Source: Isotricha intestinalis
Lineage: Eukaryota > Ciliophora > Litostomatea > Vestibuliferida > Isotrichidae
Direction of reading: 5' to 3'
Assembly: GCA_023807065.1 (NCBI GenBank)
Contig: JAJJLU010000350.1
Location: 1 to 64,000, forward strand
DNA: 64,000 nucleotides
The translations under genes were made by a program, and so were the position numbers. Of the stretch, positions 21,117 through 30,942 are shown piece after piece. Position 1 is the first letter of the stretch. Each line of letters opens with the position of its first letter. The notes under the pieces were generated by a model, which was not told the origin of the DNA, searched no databases, and saw only the letters and a program-made list of their open reading frames with translations.

Positions 21117-23018
21117 TTAATCATCATTTCCAAATTCTTCTCCTCCAGAACTACTTTCATCACTTTCATTACTATTCTTATTGATATTCATTTGATAATC
21201 AAAATTTTGATTTATTGTTACTTCACCTCCCATATTACCGATATTATTCATATTTCCCATATTTTTCATATTATTTATATGATTATTAATATTATTATTT
21301 TGTATTTGTTGTGCAAAATTAGAAAAATTCATTTGATTTAATTGATTCATTTGATTTGTCATTTGTCTTTGATTTTGATTCATATTCAAATATTGAATCA
21401 AATTTTGATTTAAAATATTATTTTTAACATTATTCAAATTGTTAATATTATTGATATTATTCATATTATTCATATTATTCATATTATTTATGTTGTTTAT
21501 ATTATTCATATTGTTCATTCTATTGATATTATTCATATTATTCCCAGGAATTCCATAATAATTATTATAAATAATCATATTTTCATTTAAAATATTTTGA
21601 TAATCATTAAAATTAAACCCTTGAGTATTGTTATTTTGAGGATTTTGTTGTAGATTATATCTAAATCCTCTTCCAATTAAATGATTATTCATAGACAAAT
21701 TTTGTTGAATAGAAAGCATATTTTCAACTTCACTTTTAGCTAACTGACATCTATTACAAATTAATCTAAATGCAAAATTTAAATTTCTACATTTTGGACA
21801 TAACCAATCTCCTTTTCTCTCAATTAATGGTTTTTTCTTCTTTTCATCAGGATTATTATTATCATCTCTTCTATTTTTATTAATTAATTTTGGCATCATT
21901 TCAATTCCACATCTATTACATTTAACTCGTGCTAAAGTTAATTATATTAATTATATTTTACTTTCAAAATTAAAATTATTACATTTTTCACATTGCCATC
22001 CTCTTTTACCAAATTTTTCAAAAATATAATCTTCAGGATTTAATTTAGTTATTTGATTTTGTGGTTGTTGTGTCATTATAGAATTTGAATTATCTTTATT
22101 AAACATCATATTATTTTGAAAATATAATAGATTTCTATAAGAAGGATTAAATGAATTAAAAGGTATTTGTGTAAAATTAGGAAATTGATTAAATTGATTT
22201 TCATTTATTTCTATACCATTATTTATATTTTTCATTTTCATTTCATTAATATTTGGAAAATTAAAATTATTATTAAACATATTAGCCTCATAATTCATAT
22301 TTACATTATTTTTTGGTTTAAATTGATTGTTATTATTTCCAGGAATAATATTATTATTATTATTAATAACTTCAGTAAGCTCAGGACTTTTAGCATTATT
22401 ATTATTAGAAAAAAAATTAAAATCATTATAATTTGGAGTTTCATTAGGAGAATCTCCTTTAGGAGAAGTTATTGTATTAATATTATTTATCATTGAGTTT
22501 CTATTTGGAATTTCATTTTTATTAGAAGAAAATTGAAAATTTACTTTTTTTTTATTCTCTTCATCTAAATGAATATTTTTACTTAAATATTTAGAATATT
22601 CATCATAATATGAATACAAAGGACTTGGATTTGATCCAGAACTGTTTTGATTATTATAAGAAGGAGTATGCTTTAATTCTTTTTGTGGAAAATTTGTCTT
22701 AGCTCTTCCTCTTTCTCTATTTGGTTGAATTGGTAAATTTATTTTATTCATTTCTTTTAATCCATCGTCTTCTATTATATTATATATAATTGGTGTGTCT
22801 TTTTGAGAAAAATTTTTTCTTTGATGTTTTCCTTTATTTGATAATTTTTCTGGGGAATCTTGTTTATCTTTTGTATTTAAAGATAATTGTTCTATTTGAT
22901 TTTGCAATTCTTTTAATGTTCTATTTTCTTCTTTTGGTGTAAATATATTTTCTGAATTGCTCAACATTTCTGTTTGTTCTTTTTGATTGTTCGTTTCTTT
23001 TGAGTCTTCATTCTTCAT
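21117..23018 (-). CDS. Two-finger RanBP2-type zinc-finger protein, Asn/Met-rich (spliced)
   Basis: Two adjacent frames are one gene. Exon 1 (21962-23018) ends inside a zinc finger after CEKCNNFNFE. Removing a 30-nt GT-AG intron (21932-21961) continues in frame as TRVKCNRCGIEMMPK in exon 2 (21117-21931). The product is about 623 residues. Zinc finger 1 reads GWQCEKCNNFNFETRVKCNR and finger 2 reads DWLCPKCRNLNFAFRLICNR. Both match the W-x-C-x2-C-x10-C-x2-C RanBP2 pattern, with the N and F/R residues used for single-stranded RNA recognition in ZRANB2-like fingers. The rest is disordered: N-terminal Asn/Ser/Pro-rich, C-terminal NNMNNIN repeats, acidic tail. Probable RNA-binding protein of the nucleus or RNP granules. 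Confidence 0.85.
21420..21545 (-). repeat. NNMNNIN coding repeat (9-nt based)
   Basis: On the plus strand ATTATTCAT and ATTATTGAT units repeat with few interruptions, encoding alternating Asn-Asn-Met and Asn-Asn-Ile. It is a slippage-type array inside the RanBP2-finger gene. Confidence 0.75.
21932..21961 (-). other. 30-nt GT-AG intron splitting a zinc finger
   Basis: On the minus strand it begins GTAAAATATA and ends ACTTTAG. It lies after the first base of a codon, between the two Cys pairs of the first RanBP2 finger. Splicing restores both the frame and the finger; reading through gives a stop two codons into the intron. Confidence 0.8.
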
Positions 23019-23301
23019 ATTAATATATAATTTTTAATTTTTAATAAATAAGATTATTCAAAATTTAATTTTTAATTTTTTCTTTTTGAGATTTGTTATC
23101 TAAAGGTTTATTAAAAAGGTTTTGACTTTTTTAGTAATAATTAAAAATCAAATCAATATCATTAATTATAATATTTAAAAGATTAAATTAATTATATTGT
23201 TAAAATCAAAAATATAATAATTTTAATTAAATATAATTAAAATTTCTAAACACCTATATTAAATAAAAAAAATATAAATTAAAAATTAATTAAATATATT
23301 A

Positions 23302-24372
23302 ATGAAAAACTTAAAATTTCAGTTTTTCCTTTTAATATTACTAATAGCAACAATTATATGTAGTCAATTAAAAAAAATTCCAGAAAATCCAAATAAAAAA
23401 ATTTCAAAAAAGCCAGTATTTACAATAGAAGAAGAATGTGATTTAATAACAGAAGGTCCAATAACAATAGATTCAGATAGAATATTATTACCAAGTCCTT
23501 TAATAGATGGTTTATTATTTTATTATTCTTTTGATTTAAATTTACCTTTAGATCAATCAGGGAGAAATAATCATCCAATCGGAAAAGTTAAACCAGGTTT
23601 TTGTTTAGGAGGAAATGGAAATAGTGCTTTATTTGATGAAGGTAATTTTCTTCAAGTTGATACAAATAATAATAATGATTTTTCTTTTAATGATTTTACT
23701 GTAACTTTTTGGTTTTATTTATTAGATTTTAATGAAATTGAAGATAAATGTCCAATTTTTTATAAAGGAAATGATAAAGAAAGTACAATATCAATTGAAA
23801 TAAATGATAAAGATAAAAATTATATAATTAATATTGATAATAAAGAAATAATAGAATCTCGATCAAAAATAGTCTCAAAAAGATGGACACATATATCATT
23901 AATAAAAAGTGACATTGAATTATCATTATATATAAATGGAATATTAGATACAAAAAAAACACTAAACTCAGAAATTTTAAATTTAATTAAAAATCAAATT
24001 TATATAGGTAATGTTCCATGGTTAAAAGAAAAATGTATATTAGAATTTATGATAGATGAAATTAGATTATATAAAAAATCTTTAAGTGAAGATTATATTC
24101 AAGCAGAAGCTTCTCCATCATTAGGTGGAATTGAACCAAATTTCCTTTCAATTGGTTGTTTAAATTGTTCTTTAGAAGAAGCTAATTCAAAATGTAATGA
24201 AGGTTATAAGTTATGTACTAGTTTAGAATTACATACTGGAGGTTATCATATTGCAAAAAGTTTAGGTTTAATTAATAGTGAAACTTATATTTGGACACAT
24301 AATTCTCTTGATGATGAAAATAAAAATCCTTATAAAAAAGGTTTGGGCCTATGTTGTAAAATTATTAATTAA
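23302..24372 (+). CDS. Secreted LamG/concanavalin-like protein with Cys-rich C-terminus
   Basis: A 356-residue protein. A clear signal peptide (1-21, FFLLILLIATIICS) has no later membrane helix, so it is secreted or lumenal. Residues about 68-268 form a LamG-type jelly-roll: LLFYYSFD, DQSGRNNHPIG, FTVTFWFYLL, RWTHISLI, LYINGILDTKK, FMIDEIRLYKKSLSEDYI. The C-terminal 75 residues hold six cysteines with CLNCSLEEANSKC, YKLCTSLELHTGGYHIAKS and GLCC, a module seen next to LamG domains in other alveolate and oomycete secreted proteins. It probably binds carbohydrate or matrix. The ligand is unknown. Confidence 0.8.
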   Translation: MKNLKFQFFLLILLIATIICSQLKKIPENPNKKISKKPVFTIEEECDLITEGPITIDSDRILLPSPLIDGLLFYYSFDLNLPLDQSGRNNHPIGKVKPGFCLGGNGNSALFDEGNFLQVDTNNNNDFSFNDFTVTFWFYLLDFNEIEDKCPIFYKGNDKESTISIEINDKDKNYIINIDNKEIIESRSKIVSKRWTHISLIKSDIELSLYINGILDTKKTLNSEILNLIKNQIYIGNVPWLKEKCILEFMIDEIRLYKKSLSEDYIQAEASPSLGGIEPNFLSIGCLNCSLEEANSKCNEGYKLCTSLELHTGGYHIAKSLGLINSETYIWTHNSLDDENKNPYKKGLGLCCKIIN

Positions 24373-24454
24373 AATGTTATTTTTCTTCATTAATGTTATT
24401 AAAAAATTATTTTTTTTTTTTAAATCTTTAAAAATTAAATAAAAAAAATTTTAT

Positions 24455-25111
24455 TTAAGGTTCGTCATCTTCTGGTCTTCTAATAGCAATTTTATCATCT
24501 TTTTTACCTTGTGGATAAAATCTTTTAGGTTCTTCTATTACTTGCTTTGGTTTTTGACCAGTTTTCAAAATATCATTTTCTAATTGGTTATCTAAATTAT
24601 CAGAAACAGGATCTTCAAGAATAATATTATCTTCTTTTTGTAATGATTCATTTTTTAATAATAATGCAAGAAGAATTAATTCAATTAAAACTAATATAAA
24701 TTCTAATAATAAACACCAATTTCTCATTGATTTTCCAGTACTTCCTTCTAATTGATAAATTGTTCCTATATCCCAAATATAAAATAATATAAATAGTAAT
24801 TGGAAAAAAATATTTCCAAAGTTTGAATATATTAGATAATTAAAGTTAAATTTTACTTGATTATTGATTATACCAAGACACCAGAAAATATTAAGTAAAG
24901 ACCATAATTCATTTTTTCTAAAAGATAAAAATAAAATTATTGGTAAGCATATAATACATAACCAAAAAATTGCTTCAATATTTGTAAATTTATTTCCAAA
25001 AACTTCTACTTCATTTAATTCAGGTAATTTGTCTTTAATGACTTTAACAACTTCTTCAGGTGTTATAGTAGTTTTTAAATCATCTTTTTTTTGAGGGAAA
25101 TCTCCGTCCAT
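24455..25111 (-). CDS. Polytopic membrane protein, 218 residues
   Basis: Not recognised. After a charged N-terminus (about 45 residues) there are about four hydrophobic segments: IEAIFWLCIICLPIILFLSF, LWSLLNIFWCLGIINN, IFFQLLFILFYIWDIGTIY and WCLLLEFILVLIELILLALL. A charged cytosolic tail with Lys and Glu clusters (KRFYPQGKKDDKIAIRRPED) follows. There are no transporter signature motifs. The pattern fits a small tetraspan protein of the endomembrane system, but that is layout only. It overlaps nothing and is convergent with the LamG gene. Confidence 0.6.
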   Translation of the reverse strand: MDGDFPQKKDDLKTTITPEEVVKVIKDKLPELNEVEVFGNKFTNIEAIFWLCIICLPIILFLSFRKNELWSLLNIFWCLGIINNQVKFNFNYLIYSNFGNIFFQLLFILFYIWDIGTIYQLEGSTGKSMRNWCLLLEFILVLIELILLALLLKNESLQKEDNIILEDPVSDNLDNQLENDILKTGQKPKQVIEEPKRFYPQGKKDDKIAIRRPEDDEP

Positions 25112-25215
25112 TAATATTTTTTTATATTATTTAAAACATGATAATTTTATTTTCTTAAAAAAATTAATATTAAAATATATAAAATTTAAAAAAAATAAAA
25201 TATATAAAAGAATAT

Positions 25216-27771
25216 TTAATTATTATTATCATTATTATTGAAATCATTAAGTGTTCTAGGAATTTTATCTCTTTTTTCAAAAGCTTTAGCAGAATCACCA
25301 GGAATATAATTATTATCATTTTCATTTCCTTCTTGAATATCTTGTTTACTATTAATGGTTCTCATTAAGCTTTTCTTGACATTGAATAATTGATTAGTTC
25401 CATTCATAGAAGAATTAGTCATTGGAGTTGTTGGTCTTCTTAAAGGACGATTATTATCTTGTGGTCTTAAAGTAGAAGAAACACTAACAAAACTTTTATA
25501 ATTATTAGTATATGTTTCACACATTGAAGGATTACTATTCATAAATGAAATTATTTTCTCTTCTTCTATTTTATTTAAGTCATTATTTCTTATTATAAAA
25601 TCTCCTAATATTTTATAATGTTCTTCTAATGTATCATCATTTACTGATTCTGCATCTGCATTTTCATCATATATATTTTCATCTTCATCTTTTGAATTTA
25701 TATCTTCTTCGAAATTTTCATCATATTCTTCTTCTTCTGGTTTACTGTTTAATTCTTGTAAAATATATGATATTTGCTTTTGTAATTGTGGATTTGTACA
25801 ATTTGAATTTTGTAATTTTTTATCTAAGCCACATTTCATGGCTTCAATTTTAAATTTTTGTCTTTTTAAAAGTGAATATAAAGTCCCATTTATACAAGTT
25901 AAAACTTGAGGTGAATCTTTATCCATAAATTTAAGTAATATTTTTAAAGTTTGTTCAGCAACAGATTCAAATTTTTCTCTTCCTGCTTTTCTAAGAGATA
26001 AATTCATTATTAATGCTAAACCATATTCAGTAGTATAATCACTTAATGAATCTCCTTGTGTAGAAAATACATCTACTATATAATGAATAACATTTAATTC
26101 AATTAATCTATTTTGAGGTTCTGCTCTTAAAGTAAATTTTTGAATTGCACCTAAACAATTTTGACGAAGTTCGCTATCTGTTTTTTCACTTATCATACAT
26201 TGAACTATATCATCTATTAAATTTTCTTTTGATAATAAATAATTTCTTCCTTTATTTAAAGATGCTATTGAATTTAATAATTTCATTACTTCTAAATTTA
26301 ATATTATATTTGATAAAAGTTGATGAAGTAAATTTGAAGATTTGGATAAGGTTCCAAATATATCATAATAAAATGCTTCGAATAATGTTAATTGACGTAA
26401 TTTAATATCATTTCTTCTAAAAATTCTTAATCTAATTTCTCTGAAAATAAACCATAATTTATTATCATCTACTTTAATTTTATGATTTAAAGCCATTAAA
26501 AATTTTTTCATATCTAATAAATGAGATGGTTCATAATCTATTTGAATACTTTTTCCTTGTTGAATTGATTCATTTATTATATTTCTATCATTTTGATTTA
26601 TTATTTGTTCTATATTTTCTTTTTTATAATACTTTTCATTACCATTTAAACTTTGATTGATACTTTGATTTTGATTTATTAAACTATCTTCATATTTTGA
26701 ATTTCCTATTGTGTCCATATCATCATTTTGAAACATAATATTTGAATTATTTTTATTTTTTTCTAATTCTTCTGCATTTTTTTTAAGGAAATTTTGATAT
26801 TTCAATAATCTTTTATTTATTTTTTCAACTTGAGGATTTATTTCATTATTATTTTTCTTTTTATATATATCAACTAAATTAAATGACCAAGTTATTATAT
26901 TTGATGCTAAATTTGTCCAAGTTCTTTGAGAATCAACAAAAGCATTTTTACTTCTTTCTTCTTTTAATTTAATTTTCTTAATTTCTTCATTTAATTTTGC
27001 ATTTTCAATTTTTAATTCAGAATTTTCAATATCATTAGAATTATTATTATTATCTTTATTTTGTATTTGATTAACATTTTTAGAAGATGGAGTAGTATAA
27101 TTTCTTTTAATATTATTTAGTTTATTATTTTCTTCATTAGCACTCATTAAATCATATAAAACAGGATATTTGAAAGAAGGAGAAGGTAAATAATTAGTAA
27201 TACATTCTTTAATTTTGTCTTTTAATCCATTAACCCATTCTTGTTTAAATAATTGTTGATAACTAGGATGATTTCTAGGATTTGGAACATATGGTAAAGC
27301 ATAATATGCTAAAAATTCAGTTGTTTTCGATAATTCTATTTCTTTACTATCTAAATATTTTTTAAAATTTTCCATATTTTGCTTTAATTTTTGTTGAATT
27401 TGAGGGGTAATATTTTTCTTTTCTCCTAATATTGGATATATAGCAAAATAGATTTCAAGGAAAAAATCTAATCTATTAATTGCAGGTTCATTTAATTTCA
27501 TATGATTTGGAATCATTCTATTCCATTGTTGAAAAAATTCTATTTTATTTCCTGTATTAAAACTATTTATTAATATTGAGTCGTTTATTTCTTTAAAAGT
27601 CATACTATAATATTTTTCAGATTTTATTTTTTCTGATAATTCATTTTGAAAAGTATCTAAAGTTTTATTATATTCTTTTTTATATAAATATTCATGAATA
27701 AGTGATGATATCATATCAGTTTCTTTTATTATTTCATTTTGATTTAATTGTTGTTGATTTGTTTTATTCAT
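25216..27771 (-). CDS. ARMC9: ARMC9 homologue (LisH + armadillo-like, basal body)
   Basis: An 851-residue protein. The LisH motif is near the N-terminus (SLIHEYLYKKEYNKTLDTFQ). Family-specific blocks shared with animal ARMC9 follow: SKTTEFLAYYALPYVPNPRN, HPSYQQLFKQEW, QKFTLRAEPQNRLIELNVIH, SLSDYTTEYGLALIMNLSLR and INGTLYSLLKRQKFKIEA. An acidic stretch after ILQELNSKP also matches the animal protein. ARMC9 sits at basal bodies and the ciliary tip, controls ciliary stability in Tetrahymena, and is mutated in Joubert syndrome. A coiled-coil, Asn-rich spacer (about 215-400) is longer than in animals. Its presence argues for a ciliated organism. Confidence 0.9.
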   Translation of the reverse strand: MNKTNQQQLNQNEIIKETDMISSLIHEYLYKKEYNKTLDTFQNELSEKIKSEKYYSMTFKEINDSILINSFNTGNKIEFFQQWNRMIPNHMKLNEPAINRLDFFLEIYFAIYPILGEKKNITPQIQQKLKQNMENFKKYLDSKEIELSKTTEFLAYYALPYVPNPRNHPSYQQLFKQEWVNGLKDKIKECITNYLPSPSFKYPVLYDLMSANEENNKLNNIKRNYTTPSSKNVNQIQNKDNNNNSNDIENSELKIENAKLNEEIKKIKLKEERSKNAFVDSQRTWTNLASNIITWSFNLVDIYKKKNNNEINPQVEKINKRLLKYQNFLKKNAEELEKNKNNSNIMFQNDDMDTIGNSKYEDSLINQNQSINQSLNGNEKYYKKENIEQIINQNDRNIINESIQQGKSIQIDYEPSHLLDMKKFLMALNHKIKVDDNKLWFIFREIRLRIFRRNDIKLRQLTLFEAFYYDIFGTLSKSSNLLHQLLSNIILNLEVMKLLNSIASLNKGRNYLLSKENLIDDIVQCMISEKTDSELRQNCLGAIQKFTLRAEPQNRLIELNVIHYIVDVFSTQGDSLSDYTTEYGLALIMNLSLRKAGREKFESVAEQTLKILLKFMDKDSPQVLTCINGTLYSLLKRQKFKIEAMKCGLDKKLQNSNCTNPQLQKQISYILQELNSKPEEEEYDENFEEDINSKDEDENIYDENADAESVNDDTLEEHYKILGDFIIRNNDLNKIEEEKIISFMNSNPSMCETYTNNYKSFVSVSSTLRPQDNNRPLRRPTTPMTNSSMNGTNQLFNVKKSLMRTINSKQDIQEGNENDNNYIPGDSAKAFEKRDKIPRTLNDFNNNDNNN

Positions 27772-27915
27772 TTTTATGAATTAAAACTTTTTTAATTATA
27801 TATTAAAGAACTATATTATTATTAATTATGAAAAAATATTTAAATTACATTTAAAAAATTAAAATAAATTATATTTTTAAAATATATAAATTTGTTAAAA
27901 TATTAAAAATTAAAA

Positions 27916-29382
27916 TTAATATAGAGGATTATTATTAATGTAATTTCTATTTAAATTTGGATTATTCATTAAATTATCTCTTTGTAAATTATTATTATTA
28001 GAAATATTAGGAGTATTAATTGGCTCTTGGGTAATAGGATTAAATGATTGATTATTATTAATAGGAGTCTTATTTTTCAAATCAGAAAAATTTTGAATTG
28101 GTTGTAAAGTAATTGGATTAAATTTTTGGTTATTATTATTATCATTATTTGAATTTTGTCCTCTTCTATTAAAAAACCCTTTAAAATCTTCTTGAGGATT
28201 ATTTTGGTTATTATTGTTATATTCATTTCTATTCAAATTATTTTGATAATTATTTTGTTGATAATTATTATTTTGATTGAAATTATTATTATTATTAAAT
28301 TGGGGTTGGTAATTATTATTATTGTTTCTAATTTGATTAACATTATTTTGATAATTATTATTATAATTTTGGCTTATTTCATTGAAAGCATTTATTCTAT
28401 TATTGTTTCTATTATTTATATAATTTAAATATTCTTCTCCTTGACTCATATTTCTATTATTTTGATTGAAATTAATGTTTCCTTTTTCATTGTTATTAAA
28501 TGTATCATTGTTAAGGTTATTCCAATTATTCCCTTTAATTTTTTCATAATTAAAATTGTTATTTGGTTGATAATTATTGTTTAAATTAGTATTTGGTTGA
28601 TAATTATTGTTTAAATTAGTATTTGGTTGATAATTATTGTTTAAATTGTTATTTAGTTGATAATTAGTATTTGGTTGATAATTATTATTTAAATTATTAT
28701 TTAGTTGATAATTATTGTTTGGTTGATTGTTATTATTTAAGTTGTTATTTGTTAGATAATTATTATTGAAATCATTGCTCAGTTGATAATTATTATTGAA
28801 ATCATTATTTGGTTGATAATTATTATTAAAATTGTTATTTGGTTGATAATTATTATTGAAATCATTATTTAGTTGATAATTATTATTTAAAATGTTATTT
28901 GGTTGATAATTATTGTTTACATTATTATTTGTTTGATAAATTTGCCTTCTACTTAAATTATTTTGTGGATAATTATTAAAGTTATTGTTTTGTTGATAAT
29001 TATTATTAAAATTATTGTTTGGTTGATAATTATTATTTTGATTATTAAAATTCATATTTCCGTTTTGAGGATTATTATAACAATTTATATTATTATTTTG
29101 AATATTATCATATGAATTATTCCCCATTCTATTATTATTTCCAAAATTTATATTATTATTTTGAAAATTCCTATTCATCATATTATTTCTTGGTTGATTA
29201 TAAAAGTCTTGATTATTATTATTTGATTTAGGTTTTTCATCTTCTAATCCCCAACCTAAACTAAAAGTAGTTTTTCCACCAGGAGGATTAATTCTTTTTA
29301 CACTCGATCTATCATTTTCAATGTTGTCTAAATATCTTGCATTTGTATTTTGAATTTTATCAATTAATCTTCCTTTGTCCAT
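27916..29382 (-). CDS. Asn-rich protein with Jupiter/SPIRAL1-like PPGG motif
   Basis: A 488-residue protein. Only the ends look conserved. Residues about 26-46 read SSVKRINPPGGKTTFSLGWG, which matches the R-x-x-PPGG-x-x-x-(F)SLG motif of Jupiter/HN1 and resembles plant SPIRAL1, both microtubule-associated proteins. Near the C-terminus two copies of FNPITxxPI occur (KFNPITLQPIQ; SFNPITQEPIN), like the NPITG motifs of the same proteins. Everything between is Asn/Tyr/Gln repeat, largely a 10-residue NNNYQPNNNF unit. It is probably a microtubule-associated or disordered scaffold protein. The motif-based call is moderate. Confidence 0.6.
   Translation of the reverse strand: MDKGRLIDKIQNTNARYLDNIENDRSSVKRINPPGGKTTFSLGWGLEDEKPKSNNNNQDFYNQPRNNMMNRNFQNNNINFGNNNRMGNNSYDNIQNNNINCYNNPQNGNMNFNNQNNNYQPNNNFNNNYQQNNNFNNYPQNNLSRRQIYQTNNNVNNNYQPNNILNNNYQLNNDFNNNYQPNNNFNNNYQPNNDFNNNYQLSNDFNNNYLTNNNLNNNNQPNNNYQLNNNLNNNYQPNTNYQLNNNLNNNYQPNTNLNNNYQPNTNLNNNYQPNNNFNYEKIKGNNWNNLNNDTFNNNEKGNINFNQNNRNMSQGEEYLNYINNRNNNRINAFNEISQNYNNNYQNNVNQIRNNNNNYQPQFNNNNNFNQNNNYQQNNYQNNLNRNEYNNNNQNNPQEDFKGFFNRRGQNSNNDNNNNQKFNPITLQPIQNFSDLKNKTPINNNQSFNPITQEPINTPNISNNNNLQRDNLMNNPNLNRNYINNNPLY
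28555..29045 (-). repeat. 30-nt coding tandem array (NNNYQPNNxF)
   Basis: The plus strand shows TTTGGTTGATAATTATTGTT-type units with a basic 30-base period. Around 28560-28640 several successive units are nearly identical (coding YQPNTNLNNN). Further out they diverge (QLNN, QPNND, LTNN). Recent unit duplication is likely near 28570-28690. Confidence 0.85.
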
Positions 29383-30036
29383 TTTTTTTTTATGTTTAAA
29401 TAATTAATTTTTATTTATAACATGATATAATGAAAAAGAAATAAAAAAACAGAAATGTGAATAAAATTTAAGTTTTAAAAGAATTATTTATTTTTAATCA
29501 TGATGATTAAAATCATTTATTTTTTGTTTACAAATTTTATGGTGTATTAAATTAAAAAAATTCATTAGTGAGCATTGTTTGTAAAAATTTTACAATTATA
29601 ATTCTAATTCCTCAGATTCAGCCATAAAAATTTTTTTATTATTGGAACCTTATTAACAGTAAAAAACAAATTTATCAAAAAACTTTTTACTGTTTATATG
29701 TCAGTAATATGGATAAATATTTTTATTTTTTGAATGAGATAATTAATTATAAAATATATAATAAATCAAATTTATAAAACTTTATTTATTAAGCATATAT
29801 TGATAGCATTTTTTTATATCAATAAAGTAAATTTAATTATTTTACCAAAACCTAAATCAATAAAATAAATCTTTTTTATAAAAAAATATTTAATAATTAA
29901 AATGTGTATAAAACAAGAATTTTAATTTCCATTTAAAATCCATTCCCAAAAAAATATACTATTATTCAATAAAAAAATAAAAAAATTATAATTTATTATA
30001 AATAGAGATTAATAAATAAGATATATTAAAAAAGAA
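29383..30036. other. Divergent intergenic region upstream of the peptidase cluster
   Basis: About 650 bases between start codons. Apart from the conserved element at 29990-30005 it shows no coding-like frame and no trace of a further peptidase copy. Confidence 0.5.
29990..30005 (+). promoter_or_regulatory. Shared TATA-like element, peptidase copy 1
   Basis: AATTTATTATAAATAG ends 31 bases before the ATG at 30037. The identical 16-mer occurs at 34044-34059, 29 bases before the start of copy 3. It contains TTATAAATAG, a TATA-box-like core. Copy 2 has the related TTATATAAATATTTATTC at about the same distance. Confidence 0.45.
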
Positions 30037-30555
30037 ATGTCAAAAGTTCTTTACTTTTCCCTTTTAATAGTTTTATCAGCATCAGCTTCATTATCAAGAT
30101 TTGAAGATGTACTTTTAATGGCAAAAAAATCAGGTGATATGTCAAAATATTTAAAACCAACAAAAAATTGTCAAGTAAACGACAAATCTATTCAAAGTAA
30201 AGCAAAAAGTTTATCAAGTGGAAGTGAACGTGAAAAAGCAGAAAAAATATTTCATTTTGTTCAAAGACAAATTCCATATGAAAGATATTCAAATTCAAGA
30301 TATGGTGCAGTTAGAACATTAAAAAGAGGAAAAGGAAATTGTTGTGATCAAGCTCATTTATTAGTTGCTTTATTCCGTGCTGCTGGTCTTCCTGCTAGAT
30401 ACTTACATGGAAATGATCATTGGTGGACTGATGTTTATGTTGGTGGAAAATGGTATCCTTGTGATCCTACTAATCAAAGACATCAATTCGGAAAACCTGA
30501 TCATAAAGGAAAACAACCTAAAAATCCTTCTATCCATATATCCTTAGATCATTAA
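30037..30555 (+). CDS. Secreted pseudomurein-endoisopeptidase-like enzyme, copy 1
   Basis: A 172-residue protein with a signal peptide (1-18, VLYFSLLIVLSASAS), a short linker and a transglutaminase-like catalytic domain. YLKPTKNCQV (38-47) and RYGAVRTLKRGKGNCCDQAH (88-107), then FRAAGLPARYLHG, match the C-terminal domain of methanogen pseudomurein endoisopeptidases (PeiW/PeiP, MEROPS C71) and Methanobrevibacter adhesin-like proteins. Triad: C102 (GNC), H128 (NDHWWTD), D143 (CDPT). These enzymes cut the Ala-Lys isopeptide bond of pseudomurein; activity here is inferred. It lacks pseudomurein-binding repeats. C103 replaces the usual Val, and HWW replaces HVW. The most likely origin is lateral transfer from a methanogen, with a eukaryotic signal peptide added. 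Confidence 0.82.
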   Translation: MSKVLYFSLLIVLSASASLSRFEDVLLMAKKSGDMSKYLKPTKNCQVNDKSIQSKAKSLSSGSEREKAEKIFHFVQRQIPYERYSNSRYGAVRTLKRGKGNCCDQAHLLVALFRAAGLPARYLHGNDHWWTDVYVGGKWYPCDPTNQRHQFGKPDHKGKQPKNPSIHISLDH

Positions 30556-30942
30556 AATATTTTTTTTAATAGTAAAATTTTAAATTTGTAAAAAAATAAT
30601 TTTATATTCATCCTTAACAAAAAAGATATAATATTTAATATTTCATATTTCACTAATCCTTTATATATTTTATTTGAATAAGAAAAAGAGAAATTTAAGA
30701 AAGAATTAAGAGCTTAAATTTTTTAATGAAAATTATTAATATTTATCAAAATAAATAAAATTTTTATTCTTAGATTAATAGAAAATGTAAATCTTATAAA
30801 TATGTTATCAATTATCTTCTATTAATTTTTCAATACTTATTATTTATTTTTGATAATGATGTTTTAAAAATTTAATTTATTCAAATAAAAATTCATATCA
30901 ATTATATAAATATTTATTCAATTAATTAAATAAATTATAAAA
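30556..30942. other. Spacer between peptidase copies 1 and 2
   Basis: 387 bases of A/T-rich sequence with no coding frame. The last 45 bases contain TTATATAAATATTTATTC, a probable promoter element for copy 2. Confidence 0.5.

Noticed and set aside
22167..22496. 109-codon plus-strand frame rich in Ile.
   Set aside because: Antisense of the Asn-rich RanBP2-finger gene; ATT runs read as Ile. The same applies to most plus-strand frames opposite Asn-rich genes.
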